From Ectopseudomonas chengduensis (GTDB lineage Bacteria > Pseudomonadota > Gammaproteobacteria > Pseudomonadales > Pseudomonadaceae), in NCBI RefSeq assembly GCF_015712065.1, contig NZ_JACFYZ010000011.1:62001-126000 (forward strand): DNA of 64,000 nucleotides, given 5' to 3'. Positions 34,298 through 43,586 of this stretch are shown here, one piece after another (positions within the stretch are counted from its first letter, which is position 1; each line of letters opens with the position of its first letter). The translations under genes were made by a program, and so were the position numbers. Under the pieces are notes generated by a model. That model made no database searches, was not told the DNA's origin, and was given only the letters and a program-made list of their open reading frames with translations.

Positions 34298-35704
34298 ATG
34301 ACGCTGGATGCCCTGCGCCTGGAAGTACCGGACATCCGCGAGGACAACAGCGTATCGCCAGCGGAAATCGCTCAACGACTCGCGGCAGCTCGCCATCTGG
34401 AGCCGGAAAATGGCCTGCAACAAGTGCTGGGCCTGTTGTTTTCGCTCAATCGCAGCGCTCTGACCTTACTGGAAAGGCAGCGTGCGCTGCAAAACTTCAG
34501 TGACGAGTACCGCCATTACGCCAGCCTTGCCAATCGCCAGCATCCGCCAAGCACGCTGTTCGTGCGTTTCTGCGGCGAGTTGGCGATCGGCTTCAAACGC
34601 CTGCTGCTGCAAATCCTGCAGGGTCGCCAGCCGTCGATGCCGCACCTGGCCTGGTGCCTGTACATGGCCCAGCATTTCCTTGCCCAGCAGTTGCTGCGCC
34701 ACTATCAGCTGTACCAGGAACCACCTGCAGCACTCTGGCGCGACAGCCACTTGCTGTACTGGATCGGCGAGCATCAGCAGTGTCTGGACGAACCGGTGGC
34801 GGCGGCCTTCGAGCCGAAACCGGCCAGCACCCTGCGCGGCCTCTACCAGCAGATGCTGCTCTTGGCCCTGAGCAATCCCTTCCATCTCGATGAAGGCGAA
34901 TGCCTGACCCTGTTCAGCGCGCTCGCACCTCTGGCGGCGCTGGCCAGATTGCAAGCCTGGGACGAGGAAGACGACGCCGAAGGCCCGGTAGTCGACCTCA
35001 GCGAATCACAGGCCTGCCTGAGTTTCGAACAGCGTATCGAAGGCAAAACCGCCAACCTGCGCCGCTTCGAACTGGGCGCGCTGCTGATCGCGTTGCATGA
35101 GCCAGCACCACTGCAAAGCATGCAGGAGCGCCAGTTGCTCGAACGGGTACGCCAGCACTGGCTGGGCCGCCAGCAACGCCGCCATGAACGCGCCGAACTG
35201 GACGGACAATGCAGTCTGGTGGTGGGCCTGCCGGCCATTCATGCGCAACTGCTGGACAAGCTGCCGCAGCGCACCGAGGCGCAGATTCTCGATGCCAGCC
35301 CAGGTGGCGCGCGCCTGCTGTGCAACGCCAACGAGGGCGGACAACTGCAGGTTGGGCAACTGGTTCTGCTGCTTACCAATGGCACACCGACTCTGGCATT
35401 GGTGCGCTGGCGTCATCTCAATAGCGAAGGCTTGCACCTCGGGCTGCGCTATCTGAAAGGTCTGCCACGTCCGGTCTGGCTACGACGCGCCCCCAATGCA
35501 CAAACTCACCCTGGTGTGCTGCAGAGCACCCCGGCACCGGGCAACGGTTGGCACCACGGCCTGTGGCTGCCCAATGGCCAGTTCAGCTCCGGCGAGCACC
35601 TTTGGCTGCAACTGGCCAGCGTGCATAACCAAGCGATCCTGCCGCTGCCCGAAAGCAACCTGCAGACCTCATCGGTTACCCGTCACCCGCTGCGCCTGGC
35701 CTGA
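34298..35704 (+). CDS. PilZ-like domain protein, function unknown
   Basis: A 468-residue soluble protein. The N-terminal 290 residues are helix-rich and unrecognised. Near residues 293-335, RRHERAELDG followed by LDASPGGARLLC resembles the PilZ c-di-GMP signature (RxxxR then D/NxSxxG). A further beta-rich segment ends the protein. It starts 30 nt from the divergent TlpA-like gene. If the signature is functional, it is a c-di-GMP effector with a novel N-terminal domain. Confidence 0.7.
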   Translation: MTLDALRLEVPDIREDNSVSPAEIAQRLAAARHLEPENGLQQVLGLLFSLNRSALTLLERQRALQNFSDEYRHYASLANRQHPPSTLFVRFCGELAIGFKRLLLQILQGRQPSMPHLAWCLYMAQHFLAQQLLRHYQLYQEPPAALWRDSHLLYWIGEHQQCLDEPVAAAFEPKPASTLRGLYQQMLLLALSNPFHLDEGECLTLFSALAPLAALARLQAWDEEDDAEGPVVDLSESQACLSFEQRIEGKTANLRRFELGALLIALHEPAPLQSMQERQLLERVRQHWLGRQQRRHERAELDGQCSLVVGLPAIHAQLLDKLPQRTEAQILDASPGGARLLCNANEGGQLQVGQLVLLLTNGTPTLALVRWRHLNSEGLHLGLRYLKGLPRPVWLRRAPNAQTHPGVLQSTPAPGNGWHHGLWLPNGQFSSGEHLWLQLASVHNQAILPLPESNLQTSSVTRHPLRLA

Positions 35705-35818
35705 TATGCGAAACTGCGACCCCAATCACGCGGCCTGTCCGCCGAGTGCACAGTTTCGCCGGCAGATGGCTGCTTATAATTCCTGGCACTCAAGTCTCAC
35801 CCAGCCTGGAATTTCACC

Positions 35819-36211
35819 ATGTCCCAAGCGCAAGACAAGCTGATTGGCTCCGTGCCCTCGCGCATCGTCGACGTCGCTCACCTGCTGGTCACGCCCTATG
35901 AGGGGCGCGTAGCCGAATACAATGTCGCCACCTGGCTGCAATTGCCAGGGTTGGCCAATCTGCCGGTATCGCTGCTGGTGAGTTACCGCGATGGGGACAA
36001 GCGTCGCGAGGTGAATGTCGACCACGGCAAGGTCAATGCCCACGGCAAGATCCTGCTCTCCGGGGTCGCTCGCATGCCGGTGCGGCTGAAGATCGAAGAC
36101 ATGCAGGTGCGCCTGCGCTCGGCGGTGCCGGCGCAGAGCCTGGTAGTCGAGGAGTTCTTCGTTCAGGCCGTCGAATTGGCCAACAGCGAGAGCCGCCAGG
36201 CCATGGCCTGA
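35819..36211 (+). CDS. Conserved hypothetical protein (130 aa)
   Basis: A 130-residue soluble protein with no signal peptide, membrane segment or catalytic motif that I recognise. Alternating hydrophobic residues (LPVSLLVSYRDGDKRREVNV, GKILLSGVARMPVRLKIED) suggest a beta-sandwich. It has its own terminator. Confidence 0.75.
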   Translation: MSQAQDKLIGSVPSRIVDVAHLLVTPYEGRVAEYNVATWLQLPGLANLPVSLLVSYRDGDKRREVNVDHGKVNAHGKILLSGVARMPVRLKIEDMQVRLRSAVPAQSLVVEEFFVQAVELANSESRQAMA

Positions 36212-36230
36212 ACCACAACTGCAACATCGA

Positions 36231-36256
36231 ACCCCGCGCATCGACGCGGGGTTTTT
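36231..36256 (+). terminator. Intrinsic terminator after the 130-aa gene
   Basis: CCCCGCG (36232-36238) and CGCGGGG (36245-36251) form a stem with a 6-nt loop, followed by TTTTT. It starts 20 nt after the stop codon. Confidence 0.88.
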
Positions 36257-36259
36257 CTT

Positions 36260-36460
36260 TCAGCCGGAGGAAACTCCAGGGCTGGGCGCGGCCTGCGGAC
36301 TTGAATCGTCAGCGTCTGGCTGCAGGTTTTCGGCAGCCACGTGCTCGAGCAGCGACTCCGGCCAGCGTGCAAAGTGCAGCCCGGTGATTCGATTGAGCCG
36401 CGTCAGCGCTTCCTGCGGATCGCGTCGATGAAGGTGGATTACCCTGTTTTTTACCGTCAT
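36260..36460 (-). CDS. Small hypothetical protein (66 aa)
   Basis: A 66-residue minus-strand ORF starting MTVKNRVIHLHRRDPQEA. The first 45 residues are basic and look like a folded or DNA-binding-size unit; the last 20 are Pro/Ser/Asp-rich. A weak GCAGG site precedes the ATG. The frame extends upstream to 36556, but that part has poor codon use. Function unknown. Confidence 0.55.
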   Translation of the reverse strand: MTVKNRVIHLHRRDPQEALTRLNRITGLHFARWPESLLEHVAAENLQPDADDSSPQAAPSPGVSSG

Positions 36461-36682
36461 TACTGCCTGCGTCCTCAGCGATCCCTGCCCTGCTGGCAGT
36501 TCGATAGCAACTGACCTTGCATTTGCTAGAAGCGTGCCAGACCTTCTGTAACGCATTCATTGACGCCTGACCCTACGCTCGGAGCACTGCAAGCCTGGGC
36601 AACGCCTGAAACTGACGCTTTTTGTCACCCTTTTCGGCGCCCTCTCCCATTCACCGTCATCTGCAACGTCACGCAAGTTTGC

Positions 36683-37900
36683 TCAGCTCTTCCCTGGTAA
36701 CCAGTCCGCCAGACTGACACCGAACTGCTCCTCGCGCTCCGCTTGCAGGCGCTCCAGTCCCTCGCGCAATGCCGGATACCAGGGTTCGTCGAGCTGAGCG
36801 GGCAGCTGCGACAGCGTTGGCAACGGCCAAGGGCTGCACTCGAGCAACTGGTGCAGGGAAAAATTGTGCAGATCACGGCATAGCACCCAGCCGCCGCCGC
36901 TGGCCTTGCAAGCCAGGTGCTCACGCTCGAGAAAGTCCATCACCTGGTTCCACTCGTCTTCCGGCAAACGCCAACCAGCGCGCTGCATATCGCCGTAATG
37001 CAGGGCTTCGCCCTTCTGCTGGCGCTTGAGCAACAGGCGCAACACCACCAGCAGAATCAGTCCCTTGGGGATGGGGTCGCGACGCCAGTGCCGTGGTTGC
37101 GAGAGGCCGTACACCAGCTCGGCACCCAGCAGCACGATCAACCAGGACAGATAGATCCACACCAGAAACAGCGGCACCGTGGCGAAGGCGCCGTAGATCA
37201 GGTGATAACCGGGAAACAGGCGCACGTAGAGGCCGAACAGCGCCTTGGCCACTTCGAACAGCACGGCGCTGAACAAGCCGCCCAGCACCGCATGGCGCAA
37301 GGGCACCCGAGTATTGGGGACCGCCGCATAGAGCAAGGTGAAGGCCGCAATGCTCGATAGCAACGGCGTGAAGGCAAGCAGAGTCCTGGCACCGACGACT
37401 GCGTCCGGGCCGGAAATCAGCGACAACGAGGCGATATAGGTGCTGACCGCAAAGCCCGCACCCAGCAGCAGCGGTCCGAGGCTGAGAATCGCCCAGTACA
37501 GCAGGAAACTGGACATGCCGCGGCGCGGCTGGCGCACCCGCCAGATCACGTTGAAGGTCTTCTCGATGGTTACCAGCATGAGAAAGGCGGTGACGGCCAG
37601 CAACCCCACACCAAACCAGGTCAACTGCCGCGCCTGGGTGGTGAACTCACGCAGATATTCCTGCACCGTCTCGCCAGTGGAAGGTACGAAGTTGTTGAAG
37701 ATGAACCCCTGGATGTCCTCGCCCACGCCCTTGAATGCCGGAATGGCCGACAGCATGGCGAAGGTCACGGTCATCATCGGCACCACGGCGAACAGGGTAG
37801 TGTAGGTCAACGCTGCCGCGTTGCCGGCGCCACGGTTCTCCACGAAACGCTTATAGAGACTCAGCCAGAACCCCAGCCAGTCCTTTAAACGAACCTGCAT
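36683..37900 (-). CDS. YihY/virulence-factor BrkB-family membrane protein
   Basis: A 405-residue protein. The N-terminal 290 residues carry six membrane helices with the family pattern GAGNAAALTYTTLFAVVPMM and WRVRQPRRGMSSFLLYWAIL. The C-terminal 110 residues are cytoplasmic, including a winged-helix-like stretch (DMQRAGWRLPEDEWNQVMDFL). Once called ribonuclease BN, the family's real function is not settled. Confidence 0.88.
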   Translation of the reverse strand: MQVRLKDWLGFWLSLYKRFVENRGAGNAAALTYTTLFAVVPMMTVTFAMLSAIPAFKGVGEDIQGFIFNNFVPSTGETVQEYLREFTTQARQLTWFGVGLLAVTAFLMLVTIEKTFNVIWRVRQPRRGMSSFLLYWAILSLGPLLLGAGFAVSTYIASLSLISGPDAVVGARTLLAFTPLLSSIAAFTLLYAAVPNTRVPLRHAVLGGLFSAVLFEVAKALFGLYVRLFPGYHLIYGAFATVPLFLVWIYLSWLIVLLGAELVYGLSQPRHWRRDPIPKGLILLVVLRLLLKRQQKGEALHYGDMQRAGWRLPEDEWNQVMDFLEREHLACKASGGGWVLCRDLHNFSLHQLLECSPWPLPTLSQLPAQLDEPWYPALREGLERLQAEREEQFGVSLADWLPGKS

Positions 37901-38037
37901 GACCTCTCCTTAGCCCTCAAACCTAAACAGACAGTGCGCCGCGTGAAAAGGTCGCAGCAAAGCGGCCCAGCGGTTTGCGTGCATCCGCGCATCAGGCGGT
38001 TAGAATAGCCGCCACTTCAAGCCGGATGCGAGCCACC

Positions 38038-38391
38038 ATGACCGACCTGACCCTCTACCACAACCCGCGCTGCTCGAAATCCCGCGGTGCTCTGGAGCTG
38101 CTCGAAGCCCGCGGCCTGCAACCGCAAGTAGTGCGCTATCTGGAAACGCCACCCAGCGCCAGCGAACTCAAGAGCCTGCTCGGCAAGCTGGGTATCACCG
38201 CCCGCGACCTGTTGCGTACAGGTGAAGACGAATACAAGACACTGGGCCTGGCCAACGCCAGCTTGAGCGAAGCTCAGCTGATCGAAGCGATGGTCAAACA
38301 TCCCAAACTGATCGAGCGCCCGATCCTCATCGCTGGCGACAAGGCCGTGATCGGTCGCCCACCGGAAAAAGTGCTGGAGCTGCTGGCATGA
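38038..38391 (+). CDS. arsC: ArsC-family glutaredoxin-dependent arsenate reductase-like protein
   Basis: A 117-residue thioredoxin-fold protein with catalytic Cys12 in YHNPRCSKSRGALELL and the conserved RPILI arginine near residue 93. It resembles the YfgD/ArsC housekeeping type. It may reduce arsenate, but it is not in an ars operon. Its stop overlaps the wrbA start by 4 nt. The order arsC-wrbA-DUF2069 matches PA0950-PA0948. Confidence 0.88.
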   Translation: MTDLTLYHNPRCSKSRGALELLEARGLQPQVVRYLETPPSASELKSLLGKLGITARDLLRTGEDEYKTLGLANASLSEAQLIEAMVKHPKLIERPILIAGDKAVIGRPPEKVLELLA

Positions 38392-38984
38392 GCGCGCCCT
38401 ACATCCTCGTCCTCTACTACAGCCGCCATGGCGCCACCGCGCAGATGGCCAAACAGATTGCCCGTGGCATCGAGATGGCCGGCCTGGAGGCACGCCTGCG
38501 CACGGTGCCGGCAGTATCCAGCGAATGCGAGGCCGTTGCGCCGAGCGTGCCGGAGGACGGCGCCATGTACGCCACCCTGGACGACCTGAAGAACTGCTCG
38601 GGTCTGGCCTTGGGCAGTCCGACCCGGTTCGGCAACATGGCCGCTCCACTCAAGTACTTCATCGATGGCACCAGCAGCCTGTGGCTGACCGGCGAACTGG
38701 TCGGCAAGCCGGCAGGCGTATTCACCTCCACCGCCAGCCTGCATGGCGGCCAGGAGACCACCCTGCTGTCGATGATGCTGCCTCTGTTGCACCACGGCAT
38801 GCTGGTCTGCGGCCTGCCCTATAGCGAATCGGCCCTGCTCGAAACCCGCGGCGGTGGTACGCCCTACGGCCCCAGCCACCATGCGGGTGGCGACGGTAAA
38901 CGCGCGCTGGACGAACATGAAATCGCCCTGTGCCGTGCACTGGGTCAACGCCTGGCGCAAACCGCCAGCAAACTGGAGCGCTGA
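38388..38984 (+). CDS. wrbA: NAD(P)H:quinone oxidoreductase WrbA
   Basis: A 198-residue flavodoxin-like protein. The FMN-binding start LVLYYSRHGATAQMA, GSPTRFGNMAAPLKYF and the segment FTSTASLHGGQETTLLSM are characteristic of WrbA. It reduces quinones by two electrons and limits oxidative stress. Coupled to arsC by a 4-nt overlap. Confidence 0.93.
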   Translation: MSAPYILVLYYSRHGATAQMAKQIARGIEMAGLEARLRTVPAVSSECEAVAPSVPEDGAMYATLDDLKNCSGLALGSPTRFGNMAAPLKYFIDGTSSLWLTGELVGKPAGVFTSTASLHGGQETTLLSMMLPLLHHGMLVCGLPYSESALLETRGGGTPYGPSHHAGGDGKRALDEHEIALCRALGQRLAQTASKLER

Positions 38985-38986
38985 AC

Positions 38987-39397
38987 GTGGCCCGAGCGAA
39001 GAAGCCCCTGCCCAGCCTTGAATGGCTGGAGCCACGGGTCAAACTCAGTCGAGCACTGAGCCTGTTCAGTTTCATCGCCCTGCTGACCCTGCTGCTGGTA
39101 TGGAATCTGGCCTTCGCCGATCTGCATGGCGCGCGGGTCGGCGTGGTGCTGGCCATTCAACTATTGCCACTGGCGCTACTCGCACCCGGGATGTTGATGG
39201 GCAACGCTCGTGCCCATGCCTGGGCCTGCTTCGTGGTCAACATCTACTTCATCCAGGGCGTGCTAGCGGCCATCGACCCGGCGCGCGCACTGTTCGGCGC
39301 GTTGGAGGCGGTGATCAGCTTCGGCCTGTTCTGCACGGCGCTGCTGTATACGCGCTGGCGCTTTCAGTACGACCGCAAGTTAGCCGGAGAAGTCTGA
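38987..39397 (+). CDS. DUF2069 inner membrane protein
   Basis: A 136-residue protein with four membrane segments, starting at GTG 38987 with GGAGCG 8 nt before it. The start LPSLEWLEPRVKLSRALSLFSF and the interior PGMLMGNARAHAWACFVVNIYFIQGVL fit DUF2069. It overlaps the following hydrolase start by 1 nt. Function unknown. Confidence 0.82.
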   Translation: MARAKKPLPSLEWLEPRVKLSRALSLFSFIALLTLLLVWNLAFADLHGARVGVVLAIQLLPLALLAPGMLMGNARAHAWACFVVNIYFIQGVLAAIDPARALFGALEAVISFGLFCTALLYTRWRFQYDRKLAGEV

Positions 39398-40074
39398 TGC
39401 GCCTGGTGCTGCTGCCTGGCCTCAATGGCAGCAGTGCCCTCTTCGCGCCCCTGCTCGAGACTCTCGCAGGCATCGACTGCTGGCCACTGATACTGCCGGA
39501 ACAAGGGTCGCAGGATTATCCAAGCCTGGCCGACGCACTATTCGAGCAGCTTGGTACGACACCTTTCGTGTTACTGGGCGAATCGTTTTCCGGCACTCTC
39601 GCCTACCAATTGGCCCTGCGCCAGCCCACCGGGCTGCAAGGCCTCATCTTCGCCGCCTCGTTCCTGAGCAGACCCAATCCTGCCCTGGCCCTGCTCGCGC
39701 ATCTGCCCATGCCCCAGGCACTGGCCACACAGCCCTGGCTGCTGCGCGCCCTGTGCCTGGGTAAAACGGCAGACGAGCACATCCTGCAACAGGTGCAGAG
39801 GGAAATTCGCCGACTGGATCAAAGGCTGCTTCACGCGCGAATGGCGACGCTGGCCAGCCTGCAAGCACCGACGCAACCCGTGGATCTACCCTGCCTGCAC
39901 CTCTGGCCGCAGCAGGATCGCCTGGTCGCAGACAGCGCTGCAGAACGACTGGCCCAGACTTGCGACGATATCCGCCAGATTCGCCTGGATGGTCCGCACT
40001 TCATCCTGCAGACACAGCCAAAGCTCTGCGCCAGAGCAATCGCTGAGTTCATGCAGGGAATAGTCGCGAGCTAG
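39397..40074 (+). CDS. Alpha/beta hydrolase
   Basis: A 225-residue alpha/beta-fold hydrolase. The oxyanion region is LLPGLNGSSALF, the nucleophile serine is in LLGESFSGTLA, and the catalytic Asp and His are likely in LWPQQDRLVAD and DGPHFILQ. No signal peptide, so it is cytoplasmic; substrate unknown. Its ATG shares one base with the stop of DUF2069. Confidence 0.85.
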   Translation: MRLVLLPGLNGSSALFAPLLETLAGIDCWPLILPEQGSQDYPSLADALFEQLGTTPFVLLGESFSGTLAYQLALRQPTGLQGLIFAASFLSRPNPALALLAHLPMPQALATQPWLLRALCLGKTADEHILQQVQREIRRLDQRLLHARMATLASLQAPTQPVDLPCLHLWPQQDRLVADSAAERLAQTCDDIRQIRLDGPHFILQTQPKLCARAIAEFMQGIVAS

Positions 40075-40077
40075 CCC

Positions 40078-40135
40078 GTAGCCCGGATGAAATCCGGGAT
40101 TGTGTGTCAGGATTCCCGGATTGCATCCGGGCTAC
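40078..40135. repeat. REP-type repeat, family A
   Basis: GTAGCCCGGATGAAATCCGGGAT (40078-40100) and ATTCCCGGATTGCATCCGGG with CTAC (40112-40135) form the usual inverted pair, 3 nt after the hydrolase stop. Confidence 0.88.
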
Positions 40136-40166
40136 GCTCTTGCTGGCAGCTTGAGGCCTGCCGCCC

Positions 40167-40871
40167 CTACCAGCCCAGGGTTTCCTTGAGAAAGGGAATG
40201 GTCAGCTTGCGCTGGGCTTGTAGCGAGGCCTGATCCAGGCGTTCCAGCAGCTCGAACAACGCGCTCATGCTGCGTTCGCCACGGGTGAGGATGAAGCGGC
40301 CGACTTCATCGCTCATCTGCAGGCCACGACGCGAGGCGCGCAGCTGCAGGGCGCGCAGCTTGTCCTCATCGGACAGCTCGTGCAGCTGGAAGACCAGCGC
40401 CAGGGTCAATCGCGACTTCAGATCGGGCAGTTGAATGGGCAGCTCACGCGGCGACATGGTGCCCGCCAGCAACAAGCGCCGGCCGCTATCACGCAGACGG
40501 TTGAACAGGTGGAACAAACCCTCTTCCCAGTCGCTGCGGCCAGCCACTGCATCGAGATCATCGAGGCAGACCAGCTCGCACAACTCAAGGTTGTCGAGCA
40601 GCTCCGGGCCGTGCTGCACCACTTCGCTGAGCGGCAGATACACCACCGCTTCGCCACGCTGCTCGAAACGCAGGCAGGCAGCCTGCAGCAGATGGCTGCG
40701 CCCTACGCCCTCAGCGCCCCATAGATAGATCAGGCTTTCCGTCCAGCCGGCATCGGCCTCGCACAGACGCTCGACATAGCCCAGGGCCGCAGCATTGGCG
40801 CCGGGGTAGTAGTTGGCGAAGGTGGCATCGTCACGCAGACGCACCCCCAGAGGCAGCTGGATAGGTTTCAT
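40167..40871 (-). CDS. hda: DnaA regulatory inactivator Hda
   Basis: A 234-residue AAA+ protein that, with the DNA clamp, promotes ATP hydrolysis by DnaA and so prevents over-initiation of replication. Features: N-terminal clamp-binding motif IQLPLGVRL, Walker A-like WGAEGVGRSHLL, Walker B LVCLDDLDAV, and sensor/arginine region DLKSRLTLALVFQL. The region directly upstream, from 5 nt before the ATG, is a 266-bp palindromic element. Confidence 0.92.
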   Translation of the reverse strand: MKPIQLPLGVRLRDDATFANYYPGANAAALGYVERLCEADAGWTESLIYLWGAEGVGRSHLLQAACLRFEQRGEAVVYLPLSEVVQHGPELLDNLELCELVCLDDLDAVAGRSDWEEGLFHLFNRLRDSGRRLLLAGTMSPRELPIQLPDLKSRLTLALVFQLHELSDEDKLRALQLRASRRGLQMSDEVGRFILTRGERSMSALFELLERLDQASLQAQRKLTIPFLKETLGW

Positions 40872-40875
40872 GCTC

Positions 40876-41141
40876 AGGGTCTGTTCCCGTTTCGGCGCGA
40901 GCCGCGTTGCTGCGCCAAATGGCGCCAGGCCAGGCGTGGAGCGCAGGTAATGGTCGCTCCCTTGCCAAGCTCCACAACGCAGCATGGCGCCATTTGCCGC
41001 GCAACCCGAAGGGCCGGGCCAGTTTTTGCGCGCTGCTGCGTTATTCGTCGTTCATTTGGAATAACCAAATCTCTCTCCTCATGCCTTGCCCCGCGCAAAA
41101 ACTGGCTCCGGCGCGGCCGCGGCGAAACGGGAACAGACCCT
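40876..41141. mobile_element. 266-bp non-coding palindromic element (MITE-like)
   Basis: Perfect 19-bp terminal inverted repeats AGGGTCTGTTCCCGTTTCG at 40876-40894 and 41123-41141. Three further inverted pairs lie inside: 40916-40927 with 40985-40996, 41019-41032 with 41092-41105, and ATTTGG-aataa-CCAAAT at 41054-41070. No ORF of note. It occupies the whole gap between the AI-2E transporter stop and the hda start. No clear target duplication seen. Confidence 0.8.
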
Positions 41142-42225
41142 ACCTCGTCGGTTCGTCAGAACCGCTTTTGGACTCTCCGTAAAGGCCGGAAAGTTTATAC
41201 AAATCATGGGCATGGCGCAGCAGAACCATGATCACTGCGGCGACCGGCAAGGCCAGCAGCACGCCGGTGAAGCCAAACAGCTGGCCGCCAGCGAGGATGG
41301 CGAAGATCACCGCCACCGGATGCAAGCCGATACGATCGCCCACCAACATGGGTGTGAGGACCATGCCTTCGAGCAATTGACCAATCATGAACACCACGCC
41401 GATACCGATCAGCGGATAGGGTTCGAGACCGAACTGGAACAGCGCAGCAGTCAGCGCAGCACCGATGCCAACGATAAAGCCCATGTAGGGCACGATGCTC
41501 GCCAGTCCCGCCAGCACACCGATCAGCAATCCCAGCTCCAAGCCCACCAGCATCAGGCCAGCAGAATAGATGACGCTCAGTGCCAGCATCACCAGCAATT
41601 GGCCGCGCAGGAAGGCGCCCAGTACTTCATGACATTCGCCCGCCAGCTTGACCACCAGTCCCTCGCGCTGGCGCGGCAGCAGGCGGCGCACCCGCTCGAC
41701 CAGCACATCCCAGTCGCGCATCAGGTAGAAGCTCACCACCGGAATCAGCAGCAGGTTGCCCAGCCAGGCCAGCAGCGCCAGGCCTGAAGACGTCGCCTGA
41801 GCCAACACCGCCTTGAGCACGTCGGTGGTCTTGCCGATGTTGTCGGTAAAGACCTGCTTGAGCTGATCGACCTGCAGCAGGTCATCCTGCAACCCCAGAT
41901 GTGATTGCGACCAGGGCAACGCCGTGCCCTGCAGCCAGTCGAGCATTTCCGGCGCCAGCTGGTACAGACGCACCAGCTGTCGTCCCAGCATGGGTATCAA
42001 TACCAGCAGCAGGATCAGCAACAGCAGCGAGAACAGCGTGAACACCACCACCACACCGCCGGTGCGCGACAGGCGATGCCGCTCGAGACGGTCGACCAGC
42101 GGATCGCCCAGATAGGCCAGCAGGATGCCGATCAGGAATGGGGAAAGAATCGGGTGTAGCAGGTACAGCAACCAGCCGAGCAGAAACAGCCCAGCCATCC
42201 ATAGCCAACGGGTGGAATCGGTCAT
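41140..42225 (-). CDS. AI-2E family transporter (PerM-like)
   Basis: A 361-residue membrane protein with about eight helices and the long central cytoplasmic region typical of this family. VPYMGFIVGIGAALTAALFQFG and the C-terminal DRIGLHPVAVIFAILAGGQLFG are family signatures. Members export varied small molecules; a role in autoinducer-2 transport is not implied. The stop codon lies in the terminal repeat of the 266-bp element. Confidence 0.9.
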   Translation of the reverse strand: MTDSTRWLWMAGLFLLGWLLYLLHPILSPFLIGILLAYLGDPLVDRLERHRLSRTGGVVVVFTLFSLLLLILLLVLIPMLGRQLVRLYQLAPEMLDWLQGTALPWSQSHLGLQDDLLQVDQLKQVFTDNIGKTTDVLKAVLAQATSSGLALLAWLGNLLLIPVVSFYLMRDWDVLVERVRRLLPRQREGLVVKLAGECHEVLGAFLRGQLLVMLALSVIYSAGLMLVGLELGLLIGVLAGLASIVPYMGFIVGIGAALTAALFQFGLEPYPLIGIGVVFMIGQLLEGMVLTPMLVGDRIGLHPVAVIFAILAGGQLFGFTGVLLALPVAAVIMVLLRHAHDLYKLSGLYGESKSGSDEPTR

Positions 42226-42298
42226 GCTCGCGTCCTCGATGCGAAACGGCGCCCGAAAGGCGCCGCGTAACTGGGCTGTGGTCTACCCGGCGCCAATT

Positions 42299-43339
42299 CT
42301 ACCAGCGAAAGCGCAACTGATCGGTGCGCGGTTTCACCTGCGGAGCCTCGGTTGCACCCGTTTCAGGAGCCTCTACCGGCGCTGCGGCGTCGAGCGGTTC
42401 GCTGACCTCCTGGAGCTGAGCCAATGCCAGCTGCGCGCGCAGTTGCTCCGGGCTGGCGCTGACCTGATAGACCAGGCGCTGGCCGTCGATCTCCTGCAAA
42501 CGCGCGGCGAAGGGTTCGAGCAAGCGCTCCAGCGCCGCGAAGCGCTCCAGGTCAGCGCCCTCGATGACCAGCGTCAGGCTCTGCGCCGCGCCGGGCTTGA
42601 CGACGAAACGCGGCGCCAGACGCTCGGCCACGGCCAGCAGCACTGCATCGGCCAGCGCAGCCTGATCGGCGCCCTCAGCCTTGCCCTGTTCACGTTCGTC
42701 GCCCAGCCACAGGCGCCAGGTCGCCTGCCAACTGCCGCCGCTTTCGGTCGCCTGCACGGCCAGCAAGGCATCGGCGCCATAGCGCTCGGAGGCCTCACGC
42801 AGTGCCTGCGGATCGTTGGCCAGCAGCGTATCGGCACTGCCCAGCGCCTGCTCGCTGAGGTCCGCCAGGGGCAGACGCAGCGGCAGACCACGATGCTGAG
42901 CAGCATCGCGCAGCAGTGCCGATGCGCTCTGGCTTTCGCCAACCAACTGGCTGCCTTCCGGCGATTCGTTGAGCCACCAGGTCAGGATCGCCGGACGGTT
43001 GGCGCCCCACAGGGCCAGGCCAGCCTGGCGCAGTTGCTGATCGGTGCTGGCCGGATCGAACTCGACCAACAGCGCGTCGCCTTCATAGCCGTACTGGCTG
43101 ACGATCTGTTGCGGGTCCTTGCGCAGGCCTTCCAAGCCGGTGCTCTGCAACGCCTTGGCATCACCGGTCAAACGCAGCACCAGGGTCTGCAAGGCCTTCT
43201 GCATGGCCGCATCGCGGCTTTCCGGCTGTTGATCCACCACGGGTTCACGCACCTGATAAAGACCGGTAACCGGCGCGGCCAGTGCTGGCAGGCTCAGGAG
43301 CGACAGACAGAAGAACAGCAGGCGGATGGGCAGACGCAT
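42299..43339 (-). CDS. DUF2066 domain-containing exported protein
   Basis: A 346-residue protein with a signal peptide (MRLPIRLLFF to ALAAPVTG). VVDQQPESRDAAMQKALQTLVLRLTGD is the hallmark of the DUF2066 family. The rest is beta-rich; the C-terminus is proline-rich. ATG 43339 is preferred over a TTG at 43357. Function unknown; it is commonly found beside purM in Pseudomonas, as here. Confidence 0.85.
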   Translation of the reverse strand: MRLPIRLLFFCLSLLSLPALAAPVTGLYQVREPVVDQQPESRDAAMQKALQTLVLRLTGDAKALQSTGLEGLRKDPQQIVSQYGYEGDALLVEFDPASTDQQLRQAGLALWGANRPAILTWWLNESPEGSQLVGESQSASALLRDAAQHRGLPLRLPLADLSEQALGSADTLLANDPQALREASERYGADALLAVQATESGGSWQATWRLWLGDEREQGKAEGADQAALADAVLLAVAERLAPRFVVKPGAAQSLTLVIEGADLERFAALERLLEPFAARLQEIDGQRLVYQVSASPEQLRAQLALAQLQEVSEPLDAAAPVEAPETGATEAPQVKPRTDQLRFRW

Positions 43340-43586
43340 TGGGGTGGACTCTCGCAAGGGATGGCCGCACGGCGGGCAGGCACAAAGGCCTATACCTTAA
43401 ACAGCCGCTCAAGCCCCGGCAACCAGAGCCAGCGCCTACGACGAAGCGCATGCACGCGAGTGGCCGCTGCCGGGCAAGCCTGATAAAATCGCGCGCCTTC
43501 GCCAGCCGGTACGCGCGCCGAGCTCCTTGGATGAGCCCGCGCCACGTCGGCGCCTACACGAACTCCCCATCCAAAGGCCCGGATCT

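Noticed and set aside
38038..38391. Arsenic resistance operon
   Set aside because: No arsR, arsB or arsH nearby; the ArsC-like gene is in a housekeeping context with wrbA.
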